From NCBI RefSeq assembly GCF_964355755.1, contig NC_092676.1, positions 3,144,288 through 3,208,287 on the forward strand: a DNA stretch of 64,000 nt, written 5' to 3'. Below the pieces are notes generated by a model that was not told the origin of the DNA, made no database searches, and saw only the letters and a program-made list of their open reading frames with translations. This DNA is from Antedon mediterranea (lineage: Eukaryota; Echinodermata; Crinoidea; Comatulida; Antedonidae). Positions 12,100 to 22,945 of this stretch are shown piece after piece. Each line of letters opens with the position of its first letter. The first letter of the stretch is position 1. The translations under genes and the position numbers were made by a program.

Positions 12100-12690
12100 T
12101 ATACCAAAGCCAGTATAGTGAATTAATTATAAACCAACTACAATACCCAACCAGTTGTCATGATTAAACTACAGTAAATACATTGATGATGATGTGATGT
12201 TTTCTATTCTATCTGATTCCATTAATATGAATTCTTCACCGTGACGTTATTAAAACTAATAAATCTCGTACATCATGCATGCCGAAAAAACGAAACTTTA
12301 TAATTTTTCAAAACCTGAAGATGAGTAAGAGGTCCGTATAAAGAGTAGGCATATGTTTATACGTAGTGATAACAGATGTAAGGTATACTAAATTACAAGA
12401 AGAACATAAAGAAAAATAATAATATTGAAACATGCATTTGTAAAGAGTTTATAGTACTGTACATACAAAAATATAATTTGTTAGTGCTAAGTTTAATGTC
12501 ATGGTTTATTTTATATTTCTATTTTTGTGCCTGTGAGAATTTGAATTAAATTTAAAATAAATAAATAAAACTAAATGGTGCAAGTTGTACATAAAAGTTG
12601 TTTCTAGTATGTTGCTACAAATTAAGAAATAATATAATTATTTTTTTGTTTAGCAATCATTGTATTTGACTACTGTAATTAGTTGCAATA
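12100..12690. other. AT-rich intergenic stretch
   Basis: No gene or RNA recognised. Confidence 0.4.
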
Positions 12691-12699
12691 ATGTTTTCA

Positions 12700-12860
12700 G
12701 CTTTCTGTGGTGGGGCCTTGTGGGATATACTAATTGCCAAATATGGGAATAAGTTTATCCAAATGGTATATTGTGTTTATAAATAGACAATTACGGCGAT
12801 ACGGGTTATCCAAAAATGATGCTGGTTTTTTTAATTAGCCAAATATGGGAATAATGTTGA
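12700..12860. repeat. Short direct repeat
   Basis: AATT(A)GCCAAATATGGGAATAA occurs near 12731 and again near 12834, each near a GGTTATCCAAA / TTATCCAAATGG motif. Probably the remains of a small repeat. Confidence 0.4.
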
Positions 12861-12994
12861 TAATTAAATCCTACTCAGAATTTCACTGAACAAAATACTT
12901 TTACAGTATTTCTGATTTTTTTGTAATGTAAAAATTATAATAATTAACACGTTGATTTCAAATGCAACATGCTTATTGACACAAAATGGTACAA

Positions 12995-13325
12995 GTTCGT
13001 AAAAGTCAGTTACTTATTCGCCGTAGAGGGCCTAGATACAAAAAAGTTCGCGGAACTAAGGTGGCATAATTATGGTAAAGTAGGTCAAGGGTTATCGATT
13101 CATACCAAAATATTTTGAAAATATTAAGTAGGTCAAGTGTTATAATGTTCGTAAAAGTCAGTTACTTATTCGCCGTAGAGGGCGTAGATGCAAAAATGTT
13201 CACGGAACTACGGTGGCAAATGGTAAAGTAGGTCAAGGGTCGTCGATCCATACCAAAATATTTTGAAAAAATTAAGTAGGTCAAGTGTTATAACGTTCGT
13301 AAAGCCAGGTACTTATTCGCCGTAG
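12995..13325. repeat. ~152-bp tandem repeat (2.2 copies)
   Basis: Units share GTTCGTAAAAGTCAGTTACT, TATTCGCCGTAGAGGGC, AGTAGGTCAAGGGT and CATACCAAAATATTTTGAAA. The third copy stops after the TTATTCGCCGTAG motif. Confidence 0.85.
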
Positions 13326-13832
13326 ATAAATCTGTTTTTTTATTTAAATATTTGTGACTGTCCCTTTTTGATTGAGGAATTGAATAAGGAACTAGGAACT
13401 AGTAACCAACTTCACAGACATGCAATGACGTTCCTCGCGAAATCAAGCTATTTGCATTAAACCTTATGGAAAAACGATCAACTTAACATGTTTAATATAA
13501 CTATCAAGAACGAAGTGTAGTCAACTATCAATACATCATAGCGATCTTATCTTACACATACTTTGACTTACATAAATGCATCGGATGATCTAATTCCTCA
13601 CGTAAACTTGATTACATACGTTTAATGAAAACATGAACATGCTGGCGCTGTTTACCCACAACAAGGACGGCGCGCGTGCACAACTGCTGCACGTTATGCC
13701 AAGGTTGTCACGATGTTCTATCAACATCTTATTTTACGAATATCTCGGACATTAATTTAAACTATTAACTATATCAATCAAATCAGTAGTATAACTAGAA
13801 CATTACTACTTATACAATTATAATCAACTAGA

Positions 13833-13860
13833 TGGTACGCGAGCGAAGCGAGCGTACCAG
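13833..13860. repeat. GC-rich hairpin, interspersed-repeat end
   Basis: The inverted repeat GGTACGC...GCGTACC surrounds GAGCGAAGCGA. A related 'GAGCAAAGCGAGC' motif occurs at about 23601 inside the acetyltransferase intron. Such hairpins are common at the ends of invertebrate interspersed repeats. The element itself is not delimited. Confidence 0.4.
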
Positions 13861-14439
13861 CTAGGTCGTGCCCACGATCTGATGGTTCTCGAATACATAG
13901 TAATTTCAGTGTAAAAAACTAGCGATTTCAAATGTACGTAATAAACAGACACGGTGATTTATGTAGCCAACTAAAATTAATACCCTGGGAATTACTTGAG
14001 TAATCAAACCCAATTTGTGTTTTGTATGTAACATTAGGGTTGAGGGATGGTAAGAGGTTGGGTGCAAAGAGGAACTAAATATATTCTTTATCCGTAACGA
14101 CATATTTGTTTTTATGTTTTATAAATAATAAACCACTAAACATTATCAGGTGGTTAAAATCAGTACCGAAAGTACGAACCAACTTTATTTACCATCGAGT
14201 AAAAATTCCAGAAGTAAGGCACGATTTAAGTTTTAACGAATTTTGCCCTTACGTAAATTTATATATAGATGAACTTCATTAAACATAACAAATACTACAT
14301 AGATTTCTTCACTTCGAAATCTGCAAACATCCTCGCAATAACAGCTGCGTTACCTCTTAACCTCCTTTGCCGTTACATAGGCTTTATAACTACATTGCAA
14401 AGAACTTATAACGCTTTTAAGTTCTTAGCTACAATTATA

Positions 14440-14800
14440 ATATATCTTTCTAAAAGTGTAGGCCCTATGTTCATTCCTGCTTTTTACTCGGGGTACCCGA
14501 GTCTAGGACTTACTAATTTTCTCCTTCTCCTCCATCTGGACATTATTGAGTAAAAAGTGCGATTTTCAAAGTACTACTCCTCCCTTATTCGTTGTAGTAT
14601 TGAGCTGGGATTTCGCATGAATATACTAAAGGCACATGTCCTCAAAGCTATAGAGCCGGATTTTTCATTTTCAAACCAGATGCAGCCATAAGACGTCTCG
14701 AAGATGGTACCATATAGCCGTATTTGGTAGGTTATTGATGTGTATGTGACATTTGCTGTACACCGAGTATCGCACATTCGTGCTTATTTGTTAATTTTGT
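14440..14800. repeat. tRNA-locus duplication, unit 1
   Basis: Contains TACTCGGGGTACCCGAGTCT (a perfect hairpin), GTAGTATTGAGCTGGGATTT, ACGTCTCGAAGATGGTACC and CGAGTATCGCACATTCGTGC. All recur in the same order at 15595-16039, so this is a local direct duplication. Confidence 0.85.
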
Positions 14801-14855
14801 TTAATTAAAAAGCCACAATGTGTGACACACACCACAGCGTTATGTAGTTATATGC

Positions 14856-14928
14856 GGCTTCTTGGCGTAGTGGTTATCACGTTTGCTTAACACGCAGAAG
14901 GTACCTGGTTCGAGCCCGGACGAAACCT
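14856..14928 (+). tRNA. tRNA-Val(AAC)-like gene, probably degraded
   Basis: 73 nt with D arm GCGTAGTGGTTATCAC, anticodon arm TTTGC-TTAACAC-GCAGA (anticodon AAC) and B box GGTTCGAGC, followed by a T7 terminator. Acceptor GGCTTCT against CGAAACC has two mismatches and the T stem one, so it may be a pseudogene. Its 3' half matches the copy at 15148-15219. Confidence 0.7.
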
Positions 14929-15147
14929 TTTTTTAAAACTTTATGGTGAAAAGTACTGTATACGCAATATGATAATAATTATACACAGTATAAGTCTTAT
15001 TTTTATTATTTTTTAAAATACTTATTTTGCGTAATCGGTAATTATCACTTTTACACATGTTTATTTTGCTTTGTGCTTATTACCATATTTATTTGTAATT
15101 TAAATGGATTAAAAAACTTTCTGTAACCCACATTTTTAGTGTAAGTA

Positions 15148-15219
15148 GGTTTCGTAGTGTAGTGGTTGTCAAGTCTGCTTAACACGCAGAAGGAACCGGT
15201 TCGAGCCCTGGCGAAACCT
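15148..15219 (+). tRNA. tRNA-Val(AAC)-like gene
   Basis: 72 nt with a perfect 7-bp acceptor stem (GGTTTCG/CGAAACC), D arm GTGTAGTGGTTGTCA, a perfect anticodon stem TCTGC-TTAACAC-GCAGA (AAC) and B box GGTTCGAGC, then a T-rich terminator. The T stem is imperfect (ACCGG against CCTGG) and the variable region is one base short, so it may be a pseudogene despite the good acceptor. Confidence 0.7.
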
Positions 15220-15594
15220 ATTTTTCTTTAACTTTATGGTGAAATAACTGTATACTGTGTCTGTATACAGCTTCTTTCGCTGTACCCCGAGTATTGCACA
15301 TTCGTGCTTGTTTTTTCTGTCATTCTTAGTGTGTACAAAATCGGCGTATCGGCAACTATGCCACCTGTATTTTAACAATAGGAATGCTAATTATTTGTTT
15401 AGGTGACTATAACCTTATGTTACGTTTTTATTCTAGGTATACTCTAGCATTATTACCATTAAAGAGGTGAGTCGATAGGGTAGGATTAAGTACAAGAAAA
15501 GCCATTTGGTCGTGGATTACTTCAGTTCACTTCCATTTGTAATAACATTTATATTATATGATGATTTATGTAGGCTATATAACTGTATTGTATA

Positions 15595-16039
15595 TCTTCT
15601 AAAAATTGAAGTGTAGGCTCTACGTTTATTCGTTTTTCTTGCGTGCAAACGTACATCAGCTATGCCACCTGTAACAATGGGAATGCGAATCATTACTATA
15701 ACCTTATGCTACGTTTTTACTCGGGGTACCCGAGTCTAGGATTTTCTCCTCCTCTTCTTCCTCCATCTGGACACTATTGAGTAAAAAGTGCGATTTTCCT
15801 TATTCGTTGTAGTATTGAGCTGGGATTTGGCATGAATATGTTACAGGGACATGTCCTCAAAGCTATAGAGACGGATTTTAAAATTTCAAACCGGATGCAG
15901 CTATTTTACGTCTCGAAGATGGTACCGTATAGCCGTATTTGGTAGCGAGGTTATTGATGTGTATGTGACGTTACATCCGGTCTAATGACGTCATTACAGC
16001 TTCCTTTTCTGTAACCCGAGTATCGCACATTCGTGCTTG
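15595..16039. repeat. tRNA-locus duplication, unit 2
   Basis: Direct repeat of 14440-14800 with small indels. It ends at CACATTCGTGCTTG, exactly where the 3.2-kb transposon at 16040-19271 has inserted. Confidence 0.85.
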
Positions 16040-16689
16040 TAGCAGGGTAACTTAGCACTTTTTTTGTGCACTTTGTGACAAAAGCACCAAATTTGGCACA
16101 AACCTTCTTTAGGGTATATCTAACAATCCTAGAAGGGGTGCCCAAAAATCGGAACAATTTAACGACGTAATTTGGACCACGCCCCTTTTTTAGTATTATG
16201 TAATTAGGTGAAAACTTAAATCTTCGTATATACATACCAAGTTTGGTATCAAATTAAAACTCATGACATGTACATTGCAATACACACATAAAACATATAT
16301 GATTTTTCTTCAGACGGAATATATAGGTCAAATAATGTAATTTTCTCTCATATTGAATGGTATTTCAATCAAAACGCGCCAATATTGTGTTATGTTATGA
16401 ACATTGTAGTTATAAGAACAACAACATTCATTTTTGTAATATAACTACTAATATATATTTATCCTGTACCAGTTACTTTCCTTTAACATATAATTAGGAA
16501 CCACTGAAAAAAAGTATATAAAACATATACTGTATCAAACTTGGCTCAATAATCACTGGACTATGTAAACAGACAAAAGACCATTTGACTGACAATTATG
16601 GCGTTAGCATCCATAACAATACATGGAAGTGATTATCAACTTTACTTTATGAAATTATTTATCTGGAAACAAACACTTATAATGGTACA

Positions 16690-18536
16690 GAGTTGATAGA
16701 TGACGAACAAGTTCCACGGCATGGGTAACAAAGACCAGTGCACTGCTGAACGGCACTTGCAGTTCCCTGAGCAAAAAGGCAACTTTTTGCAGCCACACTT
16801 TAGCCATTCCCTACATGCCTTAGATGCTTCAGGTAGTATTGTCCAGACTGGTGTCCATGTACTGCCGGTTTTAGTCCAACCAAAGTCTTCTGGTGATGGA
16901 GCATTCTGCTGTGGCTGTAGACTGGTGGTCCAAATGCTTGCTTGGTATATGGATCTGTTGGAATGCTGTAAAAGTGCATCCTGCAATAAACATTTTAAAG
17001 CTTGGTGTTACGTTTTAATGAAAGAAAAACATGAACCTGATAATAAATTATTAAACGACAATTGACAATTATATGGAAGCTCCCCTTACCTGTGTAAGAG
17101 GAATGTTGTCCATTGTCCGTGCCTTTCGTGAAAAAAAGATATTGTCTTAGCTTAGTAACACTTCTTAAAGTACTTGTCTTGTCGTATAGATGGCATGTAA
17201 ACTCCTCTAGCAACTGGAATTGAGATGAGTTGACTCCTAGAGATTTGAAAGAAAAGAAATGCTTCTGTGACTGCTGGTAATGAGTTCCACGTCTCCCATG
17301 CGGAGTGTTTTGCTTTTCCGAAGAACTGGGATGTAGTATCGGACCCAGTAAATGCATGAAAAACTGGCAGCCCTCTTGACTTACCCATGCCAAATGCGAC
17401 CCAGATACACGTACCAGGATAACAGGCTATTAGGTTGAGTAGATGTCAACATACAACAGACTCGCCTACATATATCAAGAATTACTTACTAATTTAATAT
17501 GCCTTTTTAATTAATTATTGGTACGAAACTGTATAAGTAAATTAATCGTTTGGTTACAAACAAACAAAATGAATTAGTATGTATCATAATAAAACTTACC
17601 TGATGTAATGTCAACTTCTTTGCAGTCAGAGTAATCATGGGTAGACATCTTTGTAGTTAAAAAGTTAAATAACTCCTCTTTATTTACTGGATCTTTCAGA
17701 AAGTCTGGAAAATTCCCTGGAATCTTTGTTTGTCCCCCAACTTTCCTCCTGACCCCTTTTCCTCTGTTTTCTCTTGTAGACTGCTTAAGACTATCTGTTC
17801 TGTAAGTGTCCCACACTATATCAATTCTGTTACTATTCTGCAGCTGCTGTCTGGTCCACGGTAGAAAGACCTGTCATACAAATGATACAATAATAACGAT
17901 CCGCATATAGAAGTGACCAATTATGTGGTGGTTAAACAATAGATACAATCCTGAATGCAAAGAAATGTACTCACCTTATTATCACCGTAGTTAAGTCATC
18001 AAATGTAAATGCATGGTTGCTGGAAAGAGCATGGACAATAGCAGCTCCGTCAAACACCTTTACGTCAAAATATGTAGGAGGTTCAGGCTGGCCTTCAGTC
18101 TCCAAATGCTGTAGCAACTCAGACTTCTTAGTTGGTAGTCGAAGCTTTCCATTTACTGCCAAAGAGGGTGGCCATGGCTGGTTTTCATGCATGAAGAAGT
18201 CTTCCAAATCTCCATCACGAGATTTACTTGCAAATATACAGTCGACTGAATAGGCTGCAGTCACTTTTTAAACTCTTAACTTGTTGCTTTGTTTTGGACA
18301 CTCATTTTGACCGTGGTGTGTTGAACAACGGCAGCTTATTCTGTTTGATGGCTTGTTGAATTGCAACACTTCTGTCGAGAATAACTTCCTTGAAATATTT
18401 TTGGTACTGGGTAGTACCTACATCCTGAATTGTACGAACTGTCACTACTGCACTTTCATTGGCACAATCTCGAGCATCCAAGACCAGAAGTTCTGAACAA
18501 TTATCGAGGAATGGGTTGCCTGCATTGCTCAGGGAA
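16690..18536 (-). pseudogene. Degenerate transposon gene (repeat-family protein with Cys-rich C-terminus)
   Basis: Pieces on the minus strand appear in this order. (1) ELLVLDARDCANES, 18302-18535. (2) KSDCSLFSRLYIC, then a frameshift, then SRDGDLEDFFMHEN...PWPPSL...FDGAAIVHAL, 17990-18290. (3) An exon from an acceptor near 17872 to a GTAAGT donor near 17600, with WDTYRTDSLKQSTRENRGKG and KIPGNFPDFL. (4) VFHAFTGSDTTSQFFGKAKH with AWETW, about 17200-17400. (5) After an intron (GTAAGG donor near 17090, TTATTGCAG acceptor near 16987), DALLQHSNRSIYQAS, SPEDFGW, WTPVWTILPEAS and CGCKK...CSGNCKCRSA. I recognise this order from repetitive invertebrate proteins. The central segment expected between pieces 3 and 4 is missing, and frameshifts occur. 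Splice sites are still visible, so decay is moderate. Confidence 0.75.
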
Positions 18537-18607
18537 CTGCAAGTGCCGTTCAGCAGGTCTTTCTTGCACTGGTCTTTGTTACCCATGCCGTGGAACTTGT
18601 TCGTCAT
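18522..18607 (+). pseudogene. Inverted copy of the transposon gene's Cys-rich tail in the right arm
   Basis: Plus-strand translation reads CSGNCKCRSAGLSCTGLC then YPCRGTCSS, the intact continuation of the Cys-rich tail. The left arm (minus strand, about 16700-16780) lacks 8 bases relative to this copy just after CRSA and is therefore frameshifted. The right arm preserves the less damaged version but is detached from the gene body. Confidence 0.7.
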
Positions 18608-19654
18608 CTAGCAACTCTGTATAAGTGTTTGTTTCCAGATAAATAATTTCATAAAAGTAAAGTTGATAATCACCTCCATGTATTGTTATGGATGCTAACG
18701 CCATAATTGTCAGTCAAATGGTCTTTTATCTGTTTACTTAGTCCAGTGATTATTGAGCCAAGTTTGATACAGTATATGTTTTATATACTTTTTTTCAGTG
18801 GTTCCTAATTATATGTTAAAGGAAAGTAACTGATACAGAATAAATATATATTAGTAGTTCTATTACAAAAATGAATGTTGTTGTTCTTATAACTACAATG
18901 TTCATAACATAACACAATATTGGCGCGTTTTGATTGAAATACCCTTCAATATGAGAGAAAATTACATTATTTGACCTATATATTCCGTCTGAAGAGAAAT
19001 CATATATTTTTTATGTGTGTATTGCAATGAACATGTCATGAGTTTTAATTTGATACCAAACTTGGTATGTATATACGAAGATTTAAGGTTTCACCTAATT
19101 ACGTAATACTAAAAAAGGGCGTGGTCCAAATGACGTCGTTAAATTATTCCGATTTTTGGGCACCCCTTCTAGGATTGTTAGATATACCCTAAAGAAGGTT
19201 GGTGCCAAATTTGGTGCTTTTGTCACAAAATGCACAATCTTCATAAAAAATGGAAGTTAGCAACCCTGCTATTGTTATATTCTAGGCGTACTCTAGCCAT
19301 GGAGGTAAGTTAATACAACTTTGGAACCAGGAATTTCGATACCTTACTTTCAACAATTTTCTGGAGTGGACAGTATACATATTGGCTGTGTATTGTCCCA
19401 TGGAGGTAAAAAATAAATTATTTTGTACCTCCATGCTCTAGCCCTGTCCGTCCCTACACAATCCCATGTTATACCTGAGGTTTGAACGTAGTATTCTTCA
19501 TTATTCTACTAATCCGCCGAATAATTACCAGCTTATACAGAAGCTTAATTTTTATTACGGCTACCCTTTGACGCCTCTCATTGTTTACTCTGGATTTTCT
19601 AATTTGTATTCAAAATGTATGCATTTTACTTTGAAGTGCTTACATCGGTTTACA

Positions 19655-19829
19655 TTAGGGATACTGTACCTACAATTTCCATTGTATCATGCGGGATACT
19701 GTACCTACAATTTCCATTGTATCATGCGGGATACTGTACCTACAATTCCCATTGTATCATGAAGGATACTGTACCTACAATTCCCATTGTATCATGCGGG
19801 ATACTGTACCTACAATTCCCATTGTATCA
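19655..19829. repeat. 35-bp minisatellite (5 units)
   Basis: Five near-identical units (GGGATACTGTACCTACAATT, TCCATTGTATCATGC), differing mainly by TTTCC/TTCCC and GCGGG/AAGGA. Confidence 0.95.
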
Positions 19830-20309
19830 ACGTATTCGAGATTGTCAACGTTACACCAACCTGAGTCTGCTAATTTCCAGTTTATTGATCAGTATAGTAA
19901 CGTAATTGTTATAAAACGTCACACGCCTTAACAGTTTGTCCCCATATACTGTAGCTTATGTTGTCTTCAATTTTTGTCTCCAATCCAAGTACACTTTTGT
20001 AATGAAAGTCCTACAGTTAAGTGTTAATGTATAGCCCATGATGGAGTAATGTATAGTTCTTCCATAAGCTTCCTAACTACATGAATACAGTCAAGATAAA
20101 AGCGTCAAATTTATATCTTATTTGTTTTGTGTAGGCCCTATTTGCATTGTATTTCAGTAATAAACGGCTACTAACATAAGGGCCTGTTTCTATTGAAAAA
20201 TAAAAAAAGAACGGTTTTCTTGGAAACCGGTTTCGGCAGTTGTTTTCGTAGGGTCTTCCTTGGCTTTTGCGCGCGCGGTCTTTTTCTCTGCATGGTCTTA
20301 GCTTTAGAA

Positions 20310-20480
20310 ACCCATCATTAGAGGGCGACATCAAAAACAATGATACAAAATTTGTTTTCAGGTATTTAGATTTTGTTATTGGTTATCCGCACTTGGCGGA
20401 TAACCCCTTGTTATTGTCAGGATCTTTTTTTTTTTGGTTATCCGCACTTTCTCCCATATTTTGATATTTGATAGATCAAT
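20310..20480. repeat. Interspersed-repeat end with GGTTATCCGC hairpin
   Basis: GGTTATCCGC-ACTTG-GCGGATAACC is a perfect hairpin near 20380-20404. A second GGTTATCCGCACTT follows near 20438, and an inverted CCGCGGATAACC lies near 21227-21238 next to the ACTCGTCA-AAG-TGACGAGT hairpin. These may be the termini of a degraded element of about 0.8 kb (20438-21238). The upstream GGGCGACAT...TTTAGATTTT segment recurs at 22023-22100. Confidence 0.45.
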
Positions 20481-21259
20481 CAATTATCTTTCGCATGATT
20501 TACCATTTTGAAATGTTTTATTACGCCATCATACGCAAAAACGTGAATAACTTGGGTCACTTATTTTCATCATTCCAATAAATTTTAATTCCTCAGAATG
20601 AAAAGTGATTAAAACGTTTTCTGGAAGCTGTTGAATTGTAGATACGAATTCATGTACAATGAATTATGCGCATCGGATGTTGTGACGTCATCATATTGCT
20701 AGTTCAATTATATAAGTCGTAATTTCATATTTTGCGTCATATGACATTTAAAAGAACGCGCTCTCATATTCTACGTATCCTAATTTCTTCAAGACGTTGA
20801 TATGTTGTTGCTCAGATAATTTCCTTCCAAAATTGCTATCTACGTGTTTCATTTTAATGACGTCATCATGTTAAAAATTGGATTAAAAGATGGTTCATCT
20901 ATGCTACACTGTATAACATATAATGTATCTTGTAAATACTGTTATAATACCGCAATGATATAGGTACAATTCAGCATAGACTTGCCCCAAGTCTTTTTTT
21001 TATTTATTTGTTTTTATTTCGATTTCTGTCTGCAAAAAATATCCAAAATCAAGTAGTATACGTATGAAACGCCACATGTGCCAAAATATTTATCTTTTTA
21101 CTAATATTAAGACAAAACTCCGTCTGGAACCCAGACTAAATTCAGCACTATAAACATATGTAACTCATGTCTTAGGATGGCATAATAATTGTCGGCCTTC
21201 ATATAGTATTTGCATGTTGCGTGTCCGCGGATAACCCGAACTCGTCAAAGTGACGAGTT

Positions 21260-22900
21260 CAAATCTAGTTCTTATTCTCCTTTCTTTCCACGAATTTTGT
21301 TGCGCGTGTATCTCTAAATCTTCTCAACATAACATTTTTTGTGTGTCTTGTGTGGGTTCGTCCCACTTTTATTATAGTTCTCTGTTATAAATATAATAAT
21401 ATATATATACTGTATGCACATTTATATATTTCTCTTATTTATAAGGTACATTGCTAAAAAAAATACATATCTTTTAAACAGTATATACATAGGCTAAGAT
21501 TATTTTGATGTTAAAAAGAAACCACATTTACATTCATATACATTTTTAAAAATACAATTAGTTAAAATATGTCGATGGCAATAAAATGACGATAAAAATT
21601 GATTTAAAAAAAACGTACTTATGAAAAAGTAATTATTATTGTTTTATTCTGTTCGTGTCCGTGTCTGGGTAGAGAGGCTATAAACTCAGGGCAAGAATAT
21701 AAAGTATCTTCCCTTTTCACCAAGACAAAAATGGATGAGATGAAAACGAAGAATGCAAAAGCTTGAAAAAAGGGTGTTTAGAATGGATAGGATGGAATGA
21801 TATATATATAATGAAAACCGTAAGGTTAGAGTCTATACAAAGTCTCAACATAACATTGTATAACTTTATCAGAAGATTGGCCTCTATCTGAAGATGTCGT
21901 AATTAGGTTTCCGGTCCCGTCCGTGTTGCGCAGTGTAACATACGCATGATTATACGATGCGTTTTTTTTATTAGAGGGCTTAAATGCAAATTAATAAAAT
22001 ATTCAAGGTATAGGCAAGTTATTTTGCAATTCTTAACATGGGGCGACATTAAAAATATATAGATACAAATTTGTTTTTGGTATTTAGATTTTTTTGTTTA
22101 TGGTTGTTTTCATGGTTTTTTTTTTCAGTTTTTGTCGGTAATTAGACTGACCCAAAAATACAGTTCAATAATTATATGATTTGTGGGCCGGAGATTCAAA
22201 TTCAATACATAAGTTCGGCACAATTGCTGTACTTTTGCACATAACTTGAAACCGCTGCTGCAAATAAAGATTACCACCGCGCAATGCCGAGAGGGTGAAT
22301 GTTTTTAATTGGGTTGAGATTGAGGTGCGAACAGTACCGCCCAATATTATTATGTTGCAAAAAGAAGACAAATGTTAAGTATTACGTGAGTTGACGACTA
22401 CCATATGCGGTTGTGGTATCATATGTTCTTCCATACCGCATAGTCAAAATGAGCGAAATAAATATTTCATCAGCGGCACACTAATGATGAATTTGGTGTA
22501 TGGACTGAACGTCATCGTTATGCACCATTATTTGGACAAGACTGCTAATTAGTAAAAATGTTATGTAAGTATTTCTCTATCGCCTCTTGATGTTTACCTA
22601 TGTCTGGCTGGTTAAGGCAGCTATGGCCAAATTTGTATTATTTTTCTTTTATATTAGATTAAAGATCCATCAAAATAAACCCATTTATTCACCTAGTTAA
22701 TAAATATTTTGCATTATTCTGTAAAATCAGGAGTTCGTTAGTTAGCTGGAAAGCGGAATAAAAAGTGTTCCAGTTTATCTTCCTGTAAGAGCATAGAGCC
22801 ATGCTGTACAGTATAAAGTAAGGTATTAAAGAGTTTATGGAAATAGCATAATGAAATTCAATGTCTAATGCTGTCATGCATTGCTAACATTTACAAAGAT
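21260..22900. other. AT-rich intergenic stretch
   Basis: No genes supported. Short T and TA runs; a GGGCGACATTAAAAATATAT repeat remnant at 22023-22100 matches 20320-20370. Confidence 0.4.
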
Positions 22901-22904
22901 TCTG

Positions 22905-22918
22905 ATATCTTATATATA
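22905..22918 (+). promoter_or_regulatory. Possible TATA element of acetyltransferase gene
   Basis: TCTTATATATAAAA lies about 30 bp upstream of the ATG at 22946. In this AT-rich sequence it is only weak evidence, and it would imply a very short 5' leader or an upstream first exon. Confidence 0.2.
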
Positions 22919-22945
22919 AAAAAGAAGTAGTACAGTAGCAGGAAA

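Larger units (their letters stand above)
16040..19271. mobile_element. 3.2-kb DNA transposon with ~750-bp TIRs, Academ-like (tentative)
   Basis: Begins TAGCAGGGTAACTTAGC and ends GCTAACTTCC-type sequence inverted to ACCCTGCTA. The two arms (about 16040-16785 and 18512-19271) are long inverted copies of each other. A 3-bp direct duplication, TTG, flanks it (16037-16039 and 19272-19274). The interior carries a broken multi-exon gene on the minus strand. That gene type is widespread in invertebrate repeat-derived proteins and ends in a Cys-rich module. From general knowledge, Academ elements combine a 3-4-bp target duplication, an XPG-like nuclease and a Cys8 finger. That fits the target-site length and the Cys tail, but the nuclease part is absent here, so the assignment is inference. 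Confidence 0.75.

Noticed and set aside
18430-18624. Stand-alone small Cys-rich protein gene
   Set aside because: It is the inverted copy of the transposon gene's 3' tail in the right TIR arm, without its own start context.
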